The position numbers and the translations under genes were made by a program. 58,203 bases of DNA from Oscillospiraceae bacterium. Its GTDB lineage: Bacteria; Bacillota; Clostridia; Oscillospirales; Ruminococcaceae. The stretch lies in NCBI GenBank assembly GCA_017472735.1, contig JAFUOD010000005.1, forward strand, positions 1-58,203. Direction: 5' to 3'. Shown piece after piece: positions 26,077-34,460 of this stretch. A model generated the notes under the pieces. It was not told the DNA's origin. It saw nothing but the letters and a program-made list of their open reading frames with translations, and did not search any database. Within the stretch, counting starts at the first letter, position 1, and the number at the start of each line of letters is the position of its first letter.

Positions 26077-26142
26077 TTACTTTCTTTGTCTCCTTTTATG
26101 TTCAATTTTTGTGACAAACGAACCAACATTTTGTCAACGATA

Positions 26143-26171
26143 ATTATATACTAAAACTCTTATTATTACAA
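26143..26171 (-). promoter_or_regulatory. Promoter of potABCD
   Basis: On the minus strand, TTGTAA (26171-26166) and a perfect TATAAT (26148-26143) are 17 bases apart. The interval between the divergent genes (26077-26340) is A/T-rich and contains only the two promoters. Confidence 0.7.
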
Positions 26172-26252
26172 TAGAAATATTTAATTTTTACATTCTCACA
26201 AAAAACGCTTTAAAAAACTAAATTCTTTTTTTATAATAACCAAATTTATCGG

Positions 26253-26281
26253 TTGAATTTTCTAAAGGTTTAGTATATAAT
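26253..26281 (+). promoter_or_regulatory. Promoter of the murD gene group
   Basis: TTGAAT (26253-26258) and a perfect TATAAT (26276-26281) are 17 bases apart, about 60 bases before murD. Confidence 0.75.
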
Positions 26282-26340
26282 ATCATTGGATAATAGCGTA
26301 AAAAGCTAAAACAATTATCTTTCAACAAAGGACTGATCTC

Positions 26341-27735
26341 ATGAGTAAAACCGCAAGATTTTTTGAATCTTTAACCAACAAAAAAGTGGCATTCATCGGC
26401 ACAGGTGTCAGCCACACCGAGCTTATAAAGCTCTTTCTCTCAAAAAAGATAGATGTTACGATTTTAGATAAAAAAACAAAAGAGAATTTCGACCCCAAGC
26501 TTTATTCCGAGCTTGAGTCTTTGGGTGCCAAATTCATTCTGGGCGAGGTATATCTCGATTCGCTCTGCGATTTCGATGTTATTTACCGCACACCCGGTAT
26601 GTATTACAACAATCCCAAGCTTGTTGAAGCACGACAGAAGGGAATAGTCATCACCTCTGAAATGGAATCCTTCTTTGAGCTTTGCCCCTGCCGCATTTAT
26701 GCCGTAACAGGCTCGGACGGTAAGACCACCACGACCACCTTGATCTCCGAGCTTTTAAAGGCCGAGGGCTTCAAAGTCTGGCTCGGCGGCAACATCGGCA
26801 AAGCACTTTTGCCCCGAATCGAATCCATGTCCGAAAGCGACGTTGCCGTTGTCGAGCTTTCAAGCTTTCAGCTCATTTCAATGCGCTCCTCGCCCGATGT
26901 AGCTGTTATCACAAACATCGCGCCCAACCATCTCGATGTTCACGGTACTATGGAGGAGTACATCGGCTCTAAGTGCAATTTATTAGATCATCAGAGCGCT
27001 TTTTCAAAGGCTGTTTTAAACCTCGATAACGAAGAGACAATGAAGTTAAGCAGCAGGGTAAGAGGAAGCTTGTCCCTCTTTTCCCGTCACGAGGCTGTTC
27101 GTGTCGGAGCTTATTTAGACAGTGACAACAACCTTTGCTACTCCGACGGCAGAAAGACCAAAACCATAATCAATGCCAAAGAGATCAAAATTCCCGGCGT
27201 TCACAATGTCGAGAATTATCTGGCTGCGATCTCTGCAGTTTGGGGAGATGTTAAAACATCATCCATTTGCAAGGTAGCCCGCACCTTTGGCGGCGTCGAA
27301 CACAGAATCGAATTTGTCCGCGAGCTTGACGGCGTTAAATATTATAACGACTCAATAGCTTCTAACCCCACCCGTGTAATCGCAGGCCTTAAATCGTTTA
27401 ACAAAAAGATGATTATTATTGCCGGCGGCTACGATAAACTCATTCCGTTCGAGCCTTTGGCAGAGCCTGTTAACAAGCATGTAAAGCTTCTTATTTTAAT
27501 GGGCGTTACCGCCGATAAGATCGAGCGTGCCGTAACCGAAACTCCGCTTTATAACCCCAACGAGCTTAAGATACTTCGAGCATCTTCAATGGAAGAGGCA
27601 GTTGCTCTCGCAAAAGAAAACGCCAAAGAGGGCGACATAGTTTCGCTTTCACCTGCGTGCGCATCGTTCGATATGTACCCCAATTTCGAAGCAAGAGGCA
27701 AGCATTTCAAGCAGCTTGTCAAAGGTCTTAAGTAA
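26341..27735 (+). CDS. murD: UDP-N-acetylmuramoylalanine-D-glutamate ligase
   Basis: MurD adds D-glutamate to UDP-MurNAc-L-Ala in cytoplasmic peptidoglycan synthesis. The 464-residue protein has an N-terminal Rossmann-like domain (FIGTGVSHTE), the ATP loop TGSDGKTTTTT, and the central Mur ligase motifs NIAPNHLDVHG and GVEHRIEFV. Then come YNDSIASNPT and the C-terminal Glu-ligase domain. Here it is not in a dcw cluster but heads a mixed run with GNAT, PLP enzyme, hprK, murB and others. The following gene starts at its stop codon. Confidence 0.94.
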   Translation: MSKTARFFESLTNKKVAFIGTGVSHTELIKLFLSKKIDVTILDKKTKENFDPKLYSELESLGAKFILGEVYLDSLCDFDVIYRTPGMYYNNPKLVEARQKGIVITSEMESFFELCPCRIYAVTGSDGKTTTTTLISELLKAEGFKVWLGGNIGKALLPRIESMSESDVAVVELSSFQLISMRSSPDVAVITNIAPNHLDVHGTMEEYIGSKCNLLDHQSAFSKAVLNLDNEETMKLSSRVRGSLSLFSRHEAVRVGAYLDSDNNLCYSDGRKTKTIINAKEIKIPGVHNVENYLAAISAVWGDVKTSSICKVARTFGGVEHRIEFVRELDGVKYYNDSIASNPTRVIAGLKSFNKKMIIIAGGYDKLIPFEPLAEPVNKHVKLLILMGVTADKIERAVTETPLYNPNELKILRASSMEEAVALAKENAKEGDIVSLSPACASFDMYPNFEARGKHFKQLVKGLK

Positions 27736-28475
27736 TGATAAGAAGAATTGAAAACATCGAGCGTGTTAAGCTCAGGCTCAGAGACAGTCACTATTCTCGG
27801 CTTTTGCTTTCGCATATCCGCACTTACGGCACTGAATTTGACTTTTGCGAGATTTTCGAAATTGCAACCTCAAAAAAGCGCATCGGCTATATTGCCTGCT
27901 TCAACAGCGCTATGGTCGCCGATATCATCGAGGGCGCAAAGGTCACTAATGCCTGCTTAAGAGAGATTAAGGCGTTTATTGCTTTTAAATCTCCCGTAAG
28001 CATCGAGATCTGCCCCGAGCTTTGCACACGCTTGGGATTTAGAAACTATATAAAGCACCACCGCACATTTTTCGAGGTCATAAAAGGCGAGGATTCTTTT
28101 GAACTTGACCCTGCCCCTAAATATGATTACGTTTTTTCCACCGCTTTCGATTCCTCGAAAGAAAGCTACGGCCTTTGGCTTACCGACACCGTAAGGCGTG
28201 TAAACCGTTCGCTTTCAAAGGTTTATTCTTATCGGTCGTCTGTGCTCACGGTCAGGTGCTATTCGTCGGGACAAGCCTATATCACCGATGTTGCCACCCC
28301 CGAAGCAGACAGAGGCAAAGGCTATGCCCGCAAGCTTTTGCAAAAGGTTGCTTTCGAGCTTGACAAAGAAGGTTACAAAACTTATCTTGCCGCAACCGAT
28401 GAAACAGCAGGCTTTTATCGCTCACTTTATTTCCCCGAAAAGGGAAGCGACTATATTTATAAATTGAAGGAATGA
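27735..28475 (+). CDS. GNAT-family acetyltransferase
   Basis: This 246-residue protein has a C-terminal GNAT fold. The acetyl-CoA loop is DVATPEADRGKGYARKLL, followed by a final FYRSLYFP strand-helix pattern. The N-terminal 100 residues are a divergent half. The substrate is not predictable. The ATG overlaps the murD stop (TAATG), so translation is likely coupled, and the next gene begins 3 bases after its end. Confidence 0.8.
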   Translation: MIRRIENIERVKLRLRDSHYSRLLLSHIRTYGTEFDFCEIFEIATSKKRIGYIACFNSAMVADIIEGAKVTNACLREIKAFIAFKSPVSIEICPELCTRLGFRNYIKHHRTFFEVIKGEDSFELDPAPKYDYVFSTAFDSSKESYGLWLTDTVRRVNRSLSKVYSYRSSVLTVRCYSSGQAYITDVATPEADRGKGYARKLLQKVAFELDKEGYKTYLAATDETAGFYRSLYFPEKGSDYIYKLKE

Positions 28476-28478
28476 CAT

Positions 28479-29747
28479 ATGGAAAACTTTTTTAATATCG
28501 ACCCCCGTCTGGTCGAGCTTGCAAACCGTGCCGAGGCTGAGTGTAAAGAAACCTTCGCCCGAATCGATGCCGTTGCCGAATATAACGGCTTTAAGGTTTT
28601 AAAAGCTTTCACCGATAACCGAGTCAGCGAGGTTGCGCTTCACGGCACTACAGGCTATGGTTACGGTGACGAAGGCAGAGACATTTTAGATAAGGTTTAT
28701 GCCCAAGCCTTCGGAGGAGAGGATGCACTTGTTCGCCACACGTTTGCAAACGGTACCCACACGCTGGCTGTTTCATTGTTTGGCGTTTTGCGCCCCGGAG
28801 ATAAGCTTTTAATGCTTTGCGGCGCACCTTATGACACCTTGGAAGAAATTATCGGTAAAAGAGGTCAAAAGGGCAACGGTTCGTTAAAAGACTTCGGTAT
28901 CGAGTATGAAGAGATCGACCTTTTGCCGAACGGTATGCCTAATCTTGAAAAGATTGAAGAACGTGTAAAGGACGCTAAGGTTGCTTACATTCAACGCTCG
29001 CGCGGATATTCGACCCGACCCTCTTACACCGTTTCGGATATTGAGAAAATCGTTAAAGCTGCACGCAAGGGCAATCCAAATGTTTATATTTTAGTAGATA
29101 ATTGCTACGGCGAATTTGTTGAAGAACGTGAACCCTTAGATGTCGGCGCCGACCTTATAATGGGCTCTCTTATTAAAAACCCCGGCGGAGGGATCGCTTC
29201 GACAGGCGGTTACATTGCAGGCAAAAAAGAGCTTGTTGAAAAATGTGCCGACCGCTTAACTTGCGTTGGCATGGGAAAAGAGATAGGCGCGACACTTCAC
29301 CAAAACCGTGAGATGTTTTTAGGCTTCTTCCTCGCCCCTCAAACGGTTGCAAATGCCGTTAAAACCAGCGAGTTTGCCTGCAAGCTGTTCGAGCTTTTAG
29401 GCTTTGAGACCCTGCCCAAAGCAGGCGAGCCGAGAGCCGACGTTATCGCTTCACTTTTGCTTAAAGATGAAAAAACTCTTACATCATTTGTAAAGGGTAT
29501 TCAAAAGGGCGCACCGGTTGATAGTTTTGTAACTCCCGAGGCTTGGGATATGCCGGGTTATGACAGCAAGGTTATCATGGCAGCGGGAGCATTTACAATG
29601 GGCTCGTCTATCGAGCTTTCTGCAGACGCTCCGATTCGTGAGCCTTATGCCGCATGGCTTCAGGGCGGAATTACATACCCATCGGGCAAAGCAGGCGTTT
29701 TGTTAGCCGCACAGCAAATGCTTGATGACGGCACCCTGACCCTTTAA
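28479..29747 (+). CDS. PLP-dependent lyase of the methionine gamma-lyase/aluminium resistance family
   Basis: This 422-residue fold-type I PLP enzyme has HGTTGYGYGDEGRD near the N-terminus, the PLP Asp in ILVDNCYGEF, and the probable Schiff-base Lys in MGSLIKNPGGG. Members are annotated as methionine gamma-lyase family or aluminium-resistance proteins (YnbB type). The actual reaction is little studied. It follows the GNAT gene by 3 bases and is followed by a GC-rich repeat. Confidence 0.85.
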   Translation: MENFFNIDPRLVELANRAEAECKETFARIDAVAEYNGFKVLKAFTDNRVSEVALHGTTGYGYGDEGRDILDKVYAQAFGGEDALVRHTFANGTHTLAVSLFGVLRPGDKLLMLCGAPYDTLEEIIGKRGQKGNGSLKDFGIEYEEIDLLPNGMPNLEKIEERVKDAKVAYIQRSRGYSTRPSYTVSDIEKIVKAARKGNPNVYILVDNCYGEFVEEREPLDVGADLIMGSLIKNPGGGIASTGGYIAGKKELVEKCADRLTCVGMGKEIGATLHQNREMFLGFFLAPQTVANAVKTSEFACKLFELLGFETLPKAGEPRADVIASLLLKDEKTLTSFVKGIQKGAPVDSFVTPEAWDMPGYDSKVIMAAGAFTMGSSIELSADAPIREPYAAWLQGGITYPSGKAGVLLAAQQMLDDGTLTL

Positions 29748-29756
29748 CCGAAACCC

Positions 29757-29820
29757 TCGGCGGCTCCACCCTCGCACACTCCGCCCCCTTCGGGGGCGCG
29801 CGTGCTCGGACGTCGCCGCC
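29757..29820. repeat. GC-rich intergenic repeat unit
   Basis: It begins CGGCGGCTCCACC, has an inner hairpin CGCCCCCTTCGGGGGCG, and ends GGACGTCGCCGCC. It is nearly the same design as the unit at 46820-46880. Confidence 0.65.
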
Positions 29821-29854
29821 AACACATAAATCACACAAAAAAGGAGACACGACC

Positions 29855-30814
29855 ATGGCAGAAAAATACAGTGTATCGCTTGCTGAAATTGCAAACGAGC
29901 TTAACCTTGAAACCGTTTACACCCCAAAAAGCTTAGACCTTTTGTACGTCAGTAATAACGACATCAACCGTCCCGGTTTGCAGTTAACGGGGTTTTACAA
30001 TTATTTTAACGCCGAGAAGATCCAGCTTTGCGGTAACACCGAATTTGCATATATGGACAGACTCGATGTTGAAGAGCGTACTGCCGCTTTATACGAGCTT
30101 TTCTCTTACAAATTCCCCGCAATGATAATTACCCGAAACCACGAGCCTTTCCCCGAAATGATTGAAGCTGCCAAGCAATACGGCGTACCTGTTTTAAGAA
30201 CTGAACTTGATACTTCAGATACTCTTGCCAGAACTATCGCATTTTTAAACCTGCATTTGGCTCAAAGAATCACCCGCCACGGCGTATTGATCGAAATTTA
30301 CGGTGAAGGTGTTCTTATTGTCGGTGAAAGCGGAGTAGGTAAGTCCGAAACCGCAATCGAGCTTGTTAAGCGCGGCCATCGCCTTGTTGCCGATGACGCT
30401 GTTGAAATTAAAAAAGTTTCCGCAATTTCTCTTGTCGGCTCCTCGCCCGATAATATCCGCCATTTCATCGAGCTCCGCGGTATCGGTATTGTAAACGCAC
30501 GCCGTCTGTTTGGTATGGGTGCCGTTAAGCTTACCGAAAAAATCGACCTTGTTGTAAAGCTCGAGCCTTGGGATGCTGAAAAGGTCTACGATCGCATGGG
30601 AGTTGACAGCGAATATACAAGCATTCTGGGTGTTAAGGTGCCCTCGCTTACAATTCCCGTTAAGCCCGGTCGTAACACTGCTGTTATTTTAGAGGTCGCA
30701 GCCATGAACAACCGTCAGAAAAAGATGGGTTACAACGCCGCACAAGAGCTTTTAAGCAACTTAGGCCTTGATATGCAGGGCAAAGAAACCGTTTCAAACT
30801 GGGAAGATTTTTAA
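29855..30814 (+). CDS. hprK: HPr kinase/phosphorylase
   Basis: HprK phosphorylates or dephosphorylates Ser46 of HPr and so sets carbon catabolite repression. The 319-residue protein has an N-terminal domain (1-130), the conserved His142 region RHGVLIEIYG, Walker A GESGVGKS (157-164), and the signature ELRGIGIVNARRLFG. The length is normal. The ribosome site AAGGAG lies before ATG 29855. It leads into the PHP phosphatase gene after 9 bases. Confidence 0.95.
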   Translation: MAEKYSVSLAEIANELNLETVYTPKSLDLLYVSNNDINRPGLQLTGFYNYFNAEKIQLCGNTEFAYMDRLDVEERTAALYELFSYKFPAMIITRNHEPFPEMIEAAKQYGVPVLRTELDTSDTLARTIAFLNLHLAQRITRHGVLIEIYGEGVLIVGESGVGKSETAIELVKRGHRLVADDAVEIKKVSAISLVGSSPDNIRHFIELRGIGIVNARRLFGMGAVKLTEKIDLVVKLEPWDAEKVYDRMGVDSEYTSILGVKVPSLTIPVKPGRNTAVILEVAAMNNRQKKMGYNAAQELLSNLGLDMQGKETVSNWEDF

Positions 30815-30823
30815 GGAGATACC

Positions 30824-31555
30824 GTGATTATTCAAGCAGATCTGCACACACATACCATTGCCTCGACGCACGCCTATTCAACCATAACCGAAAACTGCCT
30901 TTATGCCGATCAGATCGGCTTAAAAGCCATTGCCATGACCGATCACGCAATGCAAATGCCCGATTCTCCGCATTATTGGCACTTTGGCAATCTGCGAGTT
31001 TTGCCTCGAAAGATACACGGCGTAACCGTTCTTAAAGGTGCCGAGGTTAACATATATAACTATAACGGCGACCTCGATCTAACTAACGACGAGCTTAAAA
31101 AGCTCGAATGGGTCGTTGCGTCTTATCACAAATATACTTTCCCCGATTTTGCTCCTGCCGACCCCAAAATCGTCACCGACGGTTATCTTAAGGCAATTCA
31201 AAATCCGCATATCGACGTTATCGGCCATCCCACGACGGATTTCTTCCCGTTCGAGCATGAGCGTGCAATTAAAGCCTTCAAAGAGTATGAAAAGCTGATT
31301 GAAATAAACGAAAGCTCAATTAAGCGCAAACCGGGTGCCGCTAAAACCGTTGTGCCTGTTTTGCAGCTTTGCAAAAGGTTTGAGGTTCCCGTCGTTCTCA
31401 ATTCCGATGCTCATTTTTGGACAGAAGTCGGCACAACCCCTGTCGCTGAACAGATACTTAAGGATATCGACTTTCCGCAAAGCCTTATTGCCAATGCAGA
31501 CTGGGACTCGCTTCGTGAAAGAATATTAAAAAAGCGACCTCATCTTGATATTTAA
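30824..31555 (+). CDS. PHP-domain metal-dependent phosphatase, YcdX-like
   Basis: This 243-residue PHP protein has the metal-binding HTHT pattern (DLHTHT), TDHA, GHPTTDFF and NSDAHFWTE motifs spread in order, as in YcdX-type phosphoesterases. The substrate is unknown. The start is GTG 30824, 6 bases after AAGGAGA. It lies between hprK and murB in a tight run. Confidence 0.85.
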   Translation: MIIQADLHTHTIASTHAYSTITENCLYADQIGLKAIAMTDHAMQMPDSPHYWHFGNLRVLPRKIHGVTVLKGAEVNIYNYNGDLDLTNDELKKLEWVVASYHKYTFPDFAPADPKIVTDGYLKAIQNPHIDVIGHPTTDFFPFEHERAIKAFKEYEKLIEINESSIKRKPGAAKTVVPVLQLCKRFEVPVVLNSDAHFWTEVGTTPVAEQILKDIDFPQSLIANADWDSLRERILKKRPHLDI

Positions 31556-31578
31556 CAAACCCGAAAGGACTGAATTTG

Positions 31579-32499
31579 ATGAACCATGCACAAAAGCTGT
31601 CGGCAGTCAAATCACTTGCAGAATCCTTAAATTGCAAAGTTATGCAAAACGAGCCTCTTGCCAACCACACCTCCTTTAAAGTAGGAGGATCATGCGATAT
31701 GCTCATTTACCCAAACAGCCCCCAAAGCCTTTGCCTTCTTTATTCTAAGTGTAAAGAGGTTTCGCTTAACAGCTGCATTTTAGGTAACGGCACAAACGTC
31801 CTGTTTACAGACCTCGGTTTCAGAGGAGTGACCTTTGTCATTTCAGGCGAAATGGGCGAGATCACCGCCCATGGCGATACTATTACGGCACAGGCAGGAG
31901 CATCTCTTAAAAAGCTTTGTTTAACCGCATTAGATAACGGTTTAACCGGTGCTGAATTTGCTTACGGAATACCCGGAACTGTCGGCGGCGCTGTATATAT
32001 GAACGCAGGCGCTTACGGCGGTGAGATAAACGATATAATAAAATCTGTAACTGCTGCCGATTCTTGCGGCAATGTTATTACCTTTACACACGATCAGCTC
32101 GAAATGGGCTATCGCAAAAGCGTTTTTACCGATAAAGACTACCTTATCCTTTGGGCAACCTTCGAATTGTCTAAGGGCGATAAGACTGAAATTAAAGCGA
32201 AGATGGACGATTTAATGTCCCGCCGTAAAGATAAACAGCCGCTTGAATATCCTTCCGCAGGCTCAACCTTTAAACGACCCGAAGGAACATATGCCGGCCT
32301 TGTGATCGAGCAAAGCGGCTTAAAGGGTTACACAGTCGGCGGCGCTCAGGTCAGCCAAAAGCACGCTAACTTTGTTATCAACAAGGGCGGCGCAACGGCA
32401 TCCGATATTATTAAGCTTATCGAAGACGTTAAAAAAACAGTTAAAGAAAAAACAGGCTATGACCTTGAATGCGAGGTCAAGCTGATTAAGGACATGTAA
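31579..32499 (+). CDS. murB: UDP-N-acetylenolpyruvoylglucosamine reductase
   Basis: MurB uses FAD and NADPH to make UDP-MurNAc. The 306-residue protein has the FAD contacts GNGTNVLF and YGIPGTVGGAVYMNAGAYGG, and the catalytic Ser in PSAGSTFKRP. The NHTSFKVGG N-terminus fits. It is of the short type II form. Start: ATG 31579 is 9 bases after AAAGGA; a TTG one codon earlier is also possible. It leads to rapZ after 13 bases. Confidence 0.94.
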   Translation: MNHAQKLSAVKSLAESLNCKVMQNEPLANHTSFKVGGSCDMLIYPNSPQSLCLLYSKCKEVSLNSCILGNGTNVLFTDLGFRGVTFVISGEMGEITAHGDTITAQAGASLKKLCLTALDNGLTGAEFAYGIPGTVGGAVYMNAGAYGGEINDIIKSVTAADSCGNVITFTHDQLEMGYRKSVFTDKDYLILWATFELSKGDKTEIKAKMDDLMSRRKDKQPLEYPSAGSTFKRPEGTYAGLVIEQSGLKGYTVGGAQVSQKHANFVINKGGATASDIIKLIEDVKKTVKEKTGYDLECEVKLIKDM

Positions 32500-32512
32500 A
32501 GAAGGTGAGTGC

Positions 32513-33367
32513 ATGAAAATCGTAGTTGTAACTGGAATGTCAGGTGCAGGCAAATCAAGCGCCATTAACTTTTTCGAGGATATGGATTACTACTGCATTG
32601 ATAACATGCCGCCCGAGCTTCTTATTAAGTTTACCGACCTTATTTCCAATTCCGATTCAAACATAGATAAAATCGCAGTTGCTGTCGATATGCGCTCGGG
32701 TGAAATGTTTGCCCGTTTCGAGGACAGCATTAACGAGCTTAAAGCCATGGGCATTGATGTAAGCGTTCTGTTTATCGACTGCGATGACGATAAGCTTTTA
32801 AACCGTTATAAAGAGACCCGTCGTAAACACCCTCTTGACAGCGAAGCTTCGGGCAACCTTGTTGCCGCCATCGAAATTGAGCGTAAGGCTACCTCTCACG
32901 CAAAGGAGATCGCCGATTTTTACATCGACTCAACAAATTTAAAGATTGCCGATTTCAAAGATATGCTTCGCGAGGCATTTTTCGAGAAAAAAACAGGCAT
33001 GGTCATCAACGTCATCTCGTTTGGCTTTAAATACGGAAATGCCAAGGATGCCGACCTCGTTTTCGATGTCAGATGCCTGCCTAACCCGTTCTATATTCCT
33101 AATCTTAAGCTTAAAACGGGTTTAAACGACGATGTTTATAACTATGTTATGGGCTTTAGCGAAGCAGATATGTTGTTTAACAAAATCTATGACATGATTA
33201 AATTCCTTATCCCTCTTTATGAAAAAGAGGGTAAATCACGCCTTACAATTGCATTTGGCTGCACGGGCGGTAAACACCGCAGTGTCAGCTTTGCACGCCG
33301 CCTTTCCGAAGCGTTGGAGAGAGACGGCTTACACATAAGAACCGAACACCGACATATTGAATTTTAA
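32513..33367 (+). CDS. rapZ: RapZ/YvcJ-type nucleotide-binding protein
   Basis: This 284-residue P-loop protein has Walker A GMSGAGKS at residues 7-14 and the family pattern YYCIDNMPPELL. The C-terminal domain has DVRCLPNPF and FGCTGGKHRSV. In E. coli RapZ is an RNase adaptor controlling glmS; in Bacillus YvcJ affects competence. It is directly followed by whiA; the gene that usually sits between them in Firmicutes (yvcK/mgfK) is missing here. Confidence 0.93.
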   Translation: MKIVVVTGMSGAGKSSAINFFEDMDYYCIDNMPPELLIKFTDLISNSDSNIDKIAVAVDMRSGEMFARFEDSINELKAMGIDVSVLFIDCDDDKLLNRYKETRRKHPLDSEASGNLVAAIEIERKATSHAKEIADFYIDSTNLKIADFKDMLREAFFEKKTGMVINVISFGFKYGNAKDADLVFDVRCLPNPFYIPNLKLKTGLNDDVYNYVMGFSEADMLFNKIYDMIKFLIPLYEKEGKSRLTIAFGCTGGKHRSVSFARRLSEALERDGLHIRTEHRHIEF

Positions 33368-33370
33368 ACT

Positions 33371-34318
33371 ATGGCTAAAATTTCAAACACCGAAACATTC
33401 TCTTATAAAGTAAAATCAGAAACGGCAGGCAACATAATCGGCAGAAAGCGCAGTGATGCCTGCCTTTTAGGCATGCTTTTGTTTTGCAACACCTTAGAGG
33501 CCGACAGCATTGTCTTTCAGACCGAAAACGATGTTTGCCGAGATCTGTTTATTCGCATGGTGACCCACGCAACACAAAATGAAAAAGCAGTAACCATCAC
33601 CGAGATTAAAAAGAGGGGAAGACCCCGTCTTTTCTCTTTAAGGATAGACAAGCCTTCGGACAGGCGTGCTGTTTATGAAAGAGTGGGCATCGACCCGGCA
33701 AATCCCTCAAGATATTTCAAAGATAACCGTCTTCCCAAGGAAAAAGACTTAGGTGCATTTGTTGCAGGTGCGTTTTTAGCTTGCGGCAGTGTTTTACATC
33801 CCGAAAAAGAATATCATTTGGAATTTGTAATGAGCGAGCTTAGCCTTTGCAACGATTTGGGGCAAATGTTTATCGACCGCTTGGGCATAATAGGCAAATA
33901 TGCTCAGCGCCGTTCTTCACACATATTGTACCTGAAAGAAAGCGAGCACATAGAAGATGTTTTAACTCTCATTGGTGCAACATTAAATGCATTAGAGATT
34001 ATGAACGTTAAAATTTTGAAAGATATAAGAAACCACGTTAACCGTGCGGCTAATTGCGATGTTGCCAATGCCGAAAAACAGTCCCGATCGTCAGAAAGGC
34101 AGATAAATGCCATTCAAATTATTGAACAAAGTGATGGCGGTCTTTCTCAGCTTTCTGATGAGCTTAGAGAAATTGCAGAAATGCGCCTTGAAAACCCCGA
34201 ATTTACACTTGCCGAAATTGCCGAAGCTTTCGACCCGCCACTCTCACGCTCGGGTGCTAACCACCGCTTCAAACGCCTTGAACAAATTGCAAGCGAACTT
34301 ACAAAAAAGCCGGTTTAA
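33371..34318 (+). CDS. whiA: WhiA DNA-binding protein
   Basis: This 315-residue protein has an N-terminal LAGLIDADG-like domain without nuclease residues (KSDACLLGMLLF and GAFLACGSV are the two halves). A C-terminal helix-turn-helix follows (FTLAEIAEAFDPPLSRSGANHR). It is a sporulation/division regulator in Gram-positives. It starts 3 bases after rapZ with no clear ribosome site, suggesting translation depends on ribosomes finishing rapZ. Confidence 0.93.
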   Translation: MAKISNTETFSYKVKSETAGNIIGRKRSDACLLGMLLFCNTLEADSIVFQTENDVCRDLFIRMVTHATQNEKAVTITEIKKRGRPRLFSLRIDKPSDRRAVYERVGIDPANPSRYFKDNRLPKEKDLGAFVAGAFLACGSVLHPEKEYHLEFVMSELSLCNDLGQMFIDRLGIIGKYAQRRSSHILYLKESEHIEDVLTLIGATLNALEIMNVKILKDIRNHVNRAANCDVANAEKQSRSSERQINAIQIIEQSDGGLSQLSDELREIAEMRLENPEFTLAEIAEAFDPPLSRSGANHRFKRLEQIASELTKKPV

Positions 34319-34440
34319 CCGCGCTCCACCGCTTGGTTACTGCCGCTAAAGCGCCGCAAACCAAGCGACGTCGCTTAAAACGGGTCCCCTCCACACCTGC
34401 CGCCCGGCGGCAGCCGTGGCCTCCGCCCCGTCACCAAATT
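34318..34440. repeat. GC-rich intergenic repeat region
   Basis: It shows the CGCTCCACCGCTTGG...CCAAGCGACGTCGC arrangement (arms CGCTTGG and CCAAGCG) and then a CTGCCGCCCGGCGGCAG palindrome. No gene is visible; dnaE begins after it. Confidence 0.55.
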
Positions 34441-34460
34441 CCCCCAAAAAAGGAGCCCAT

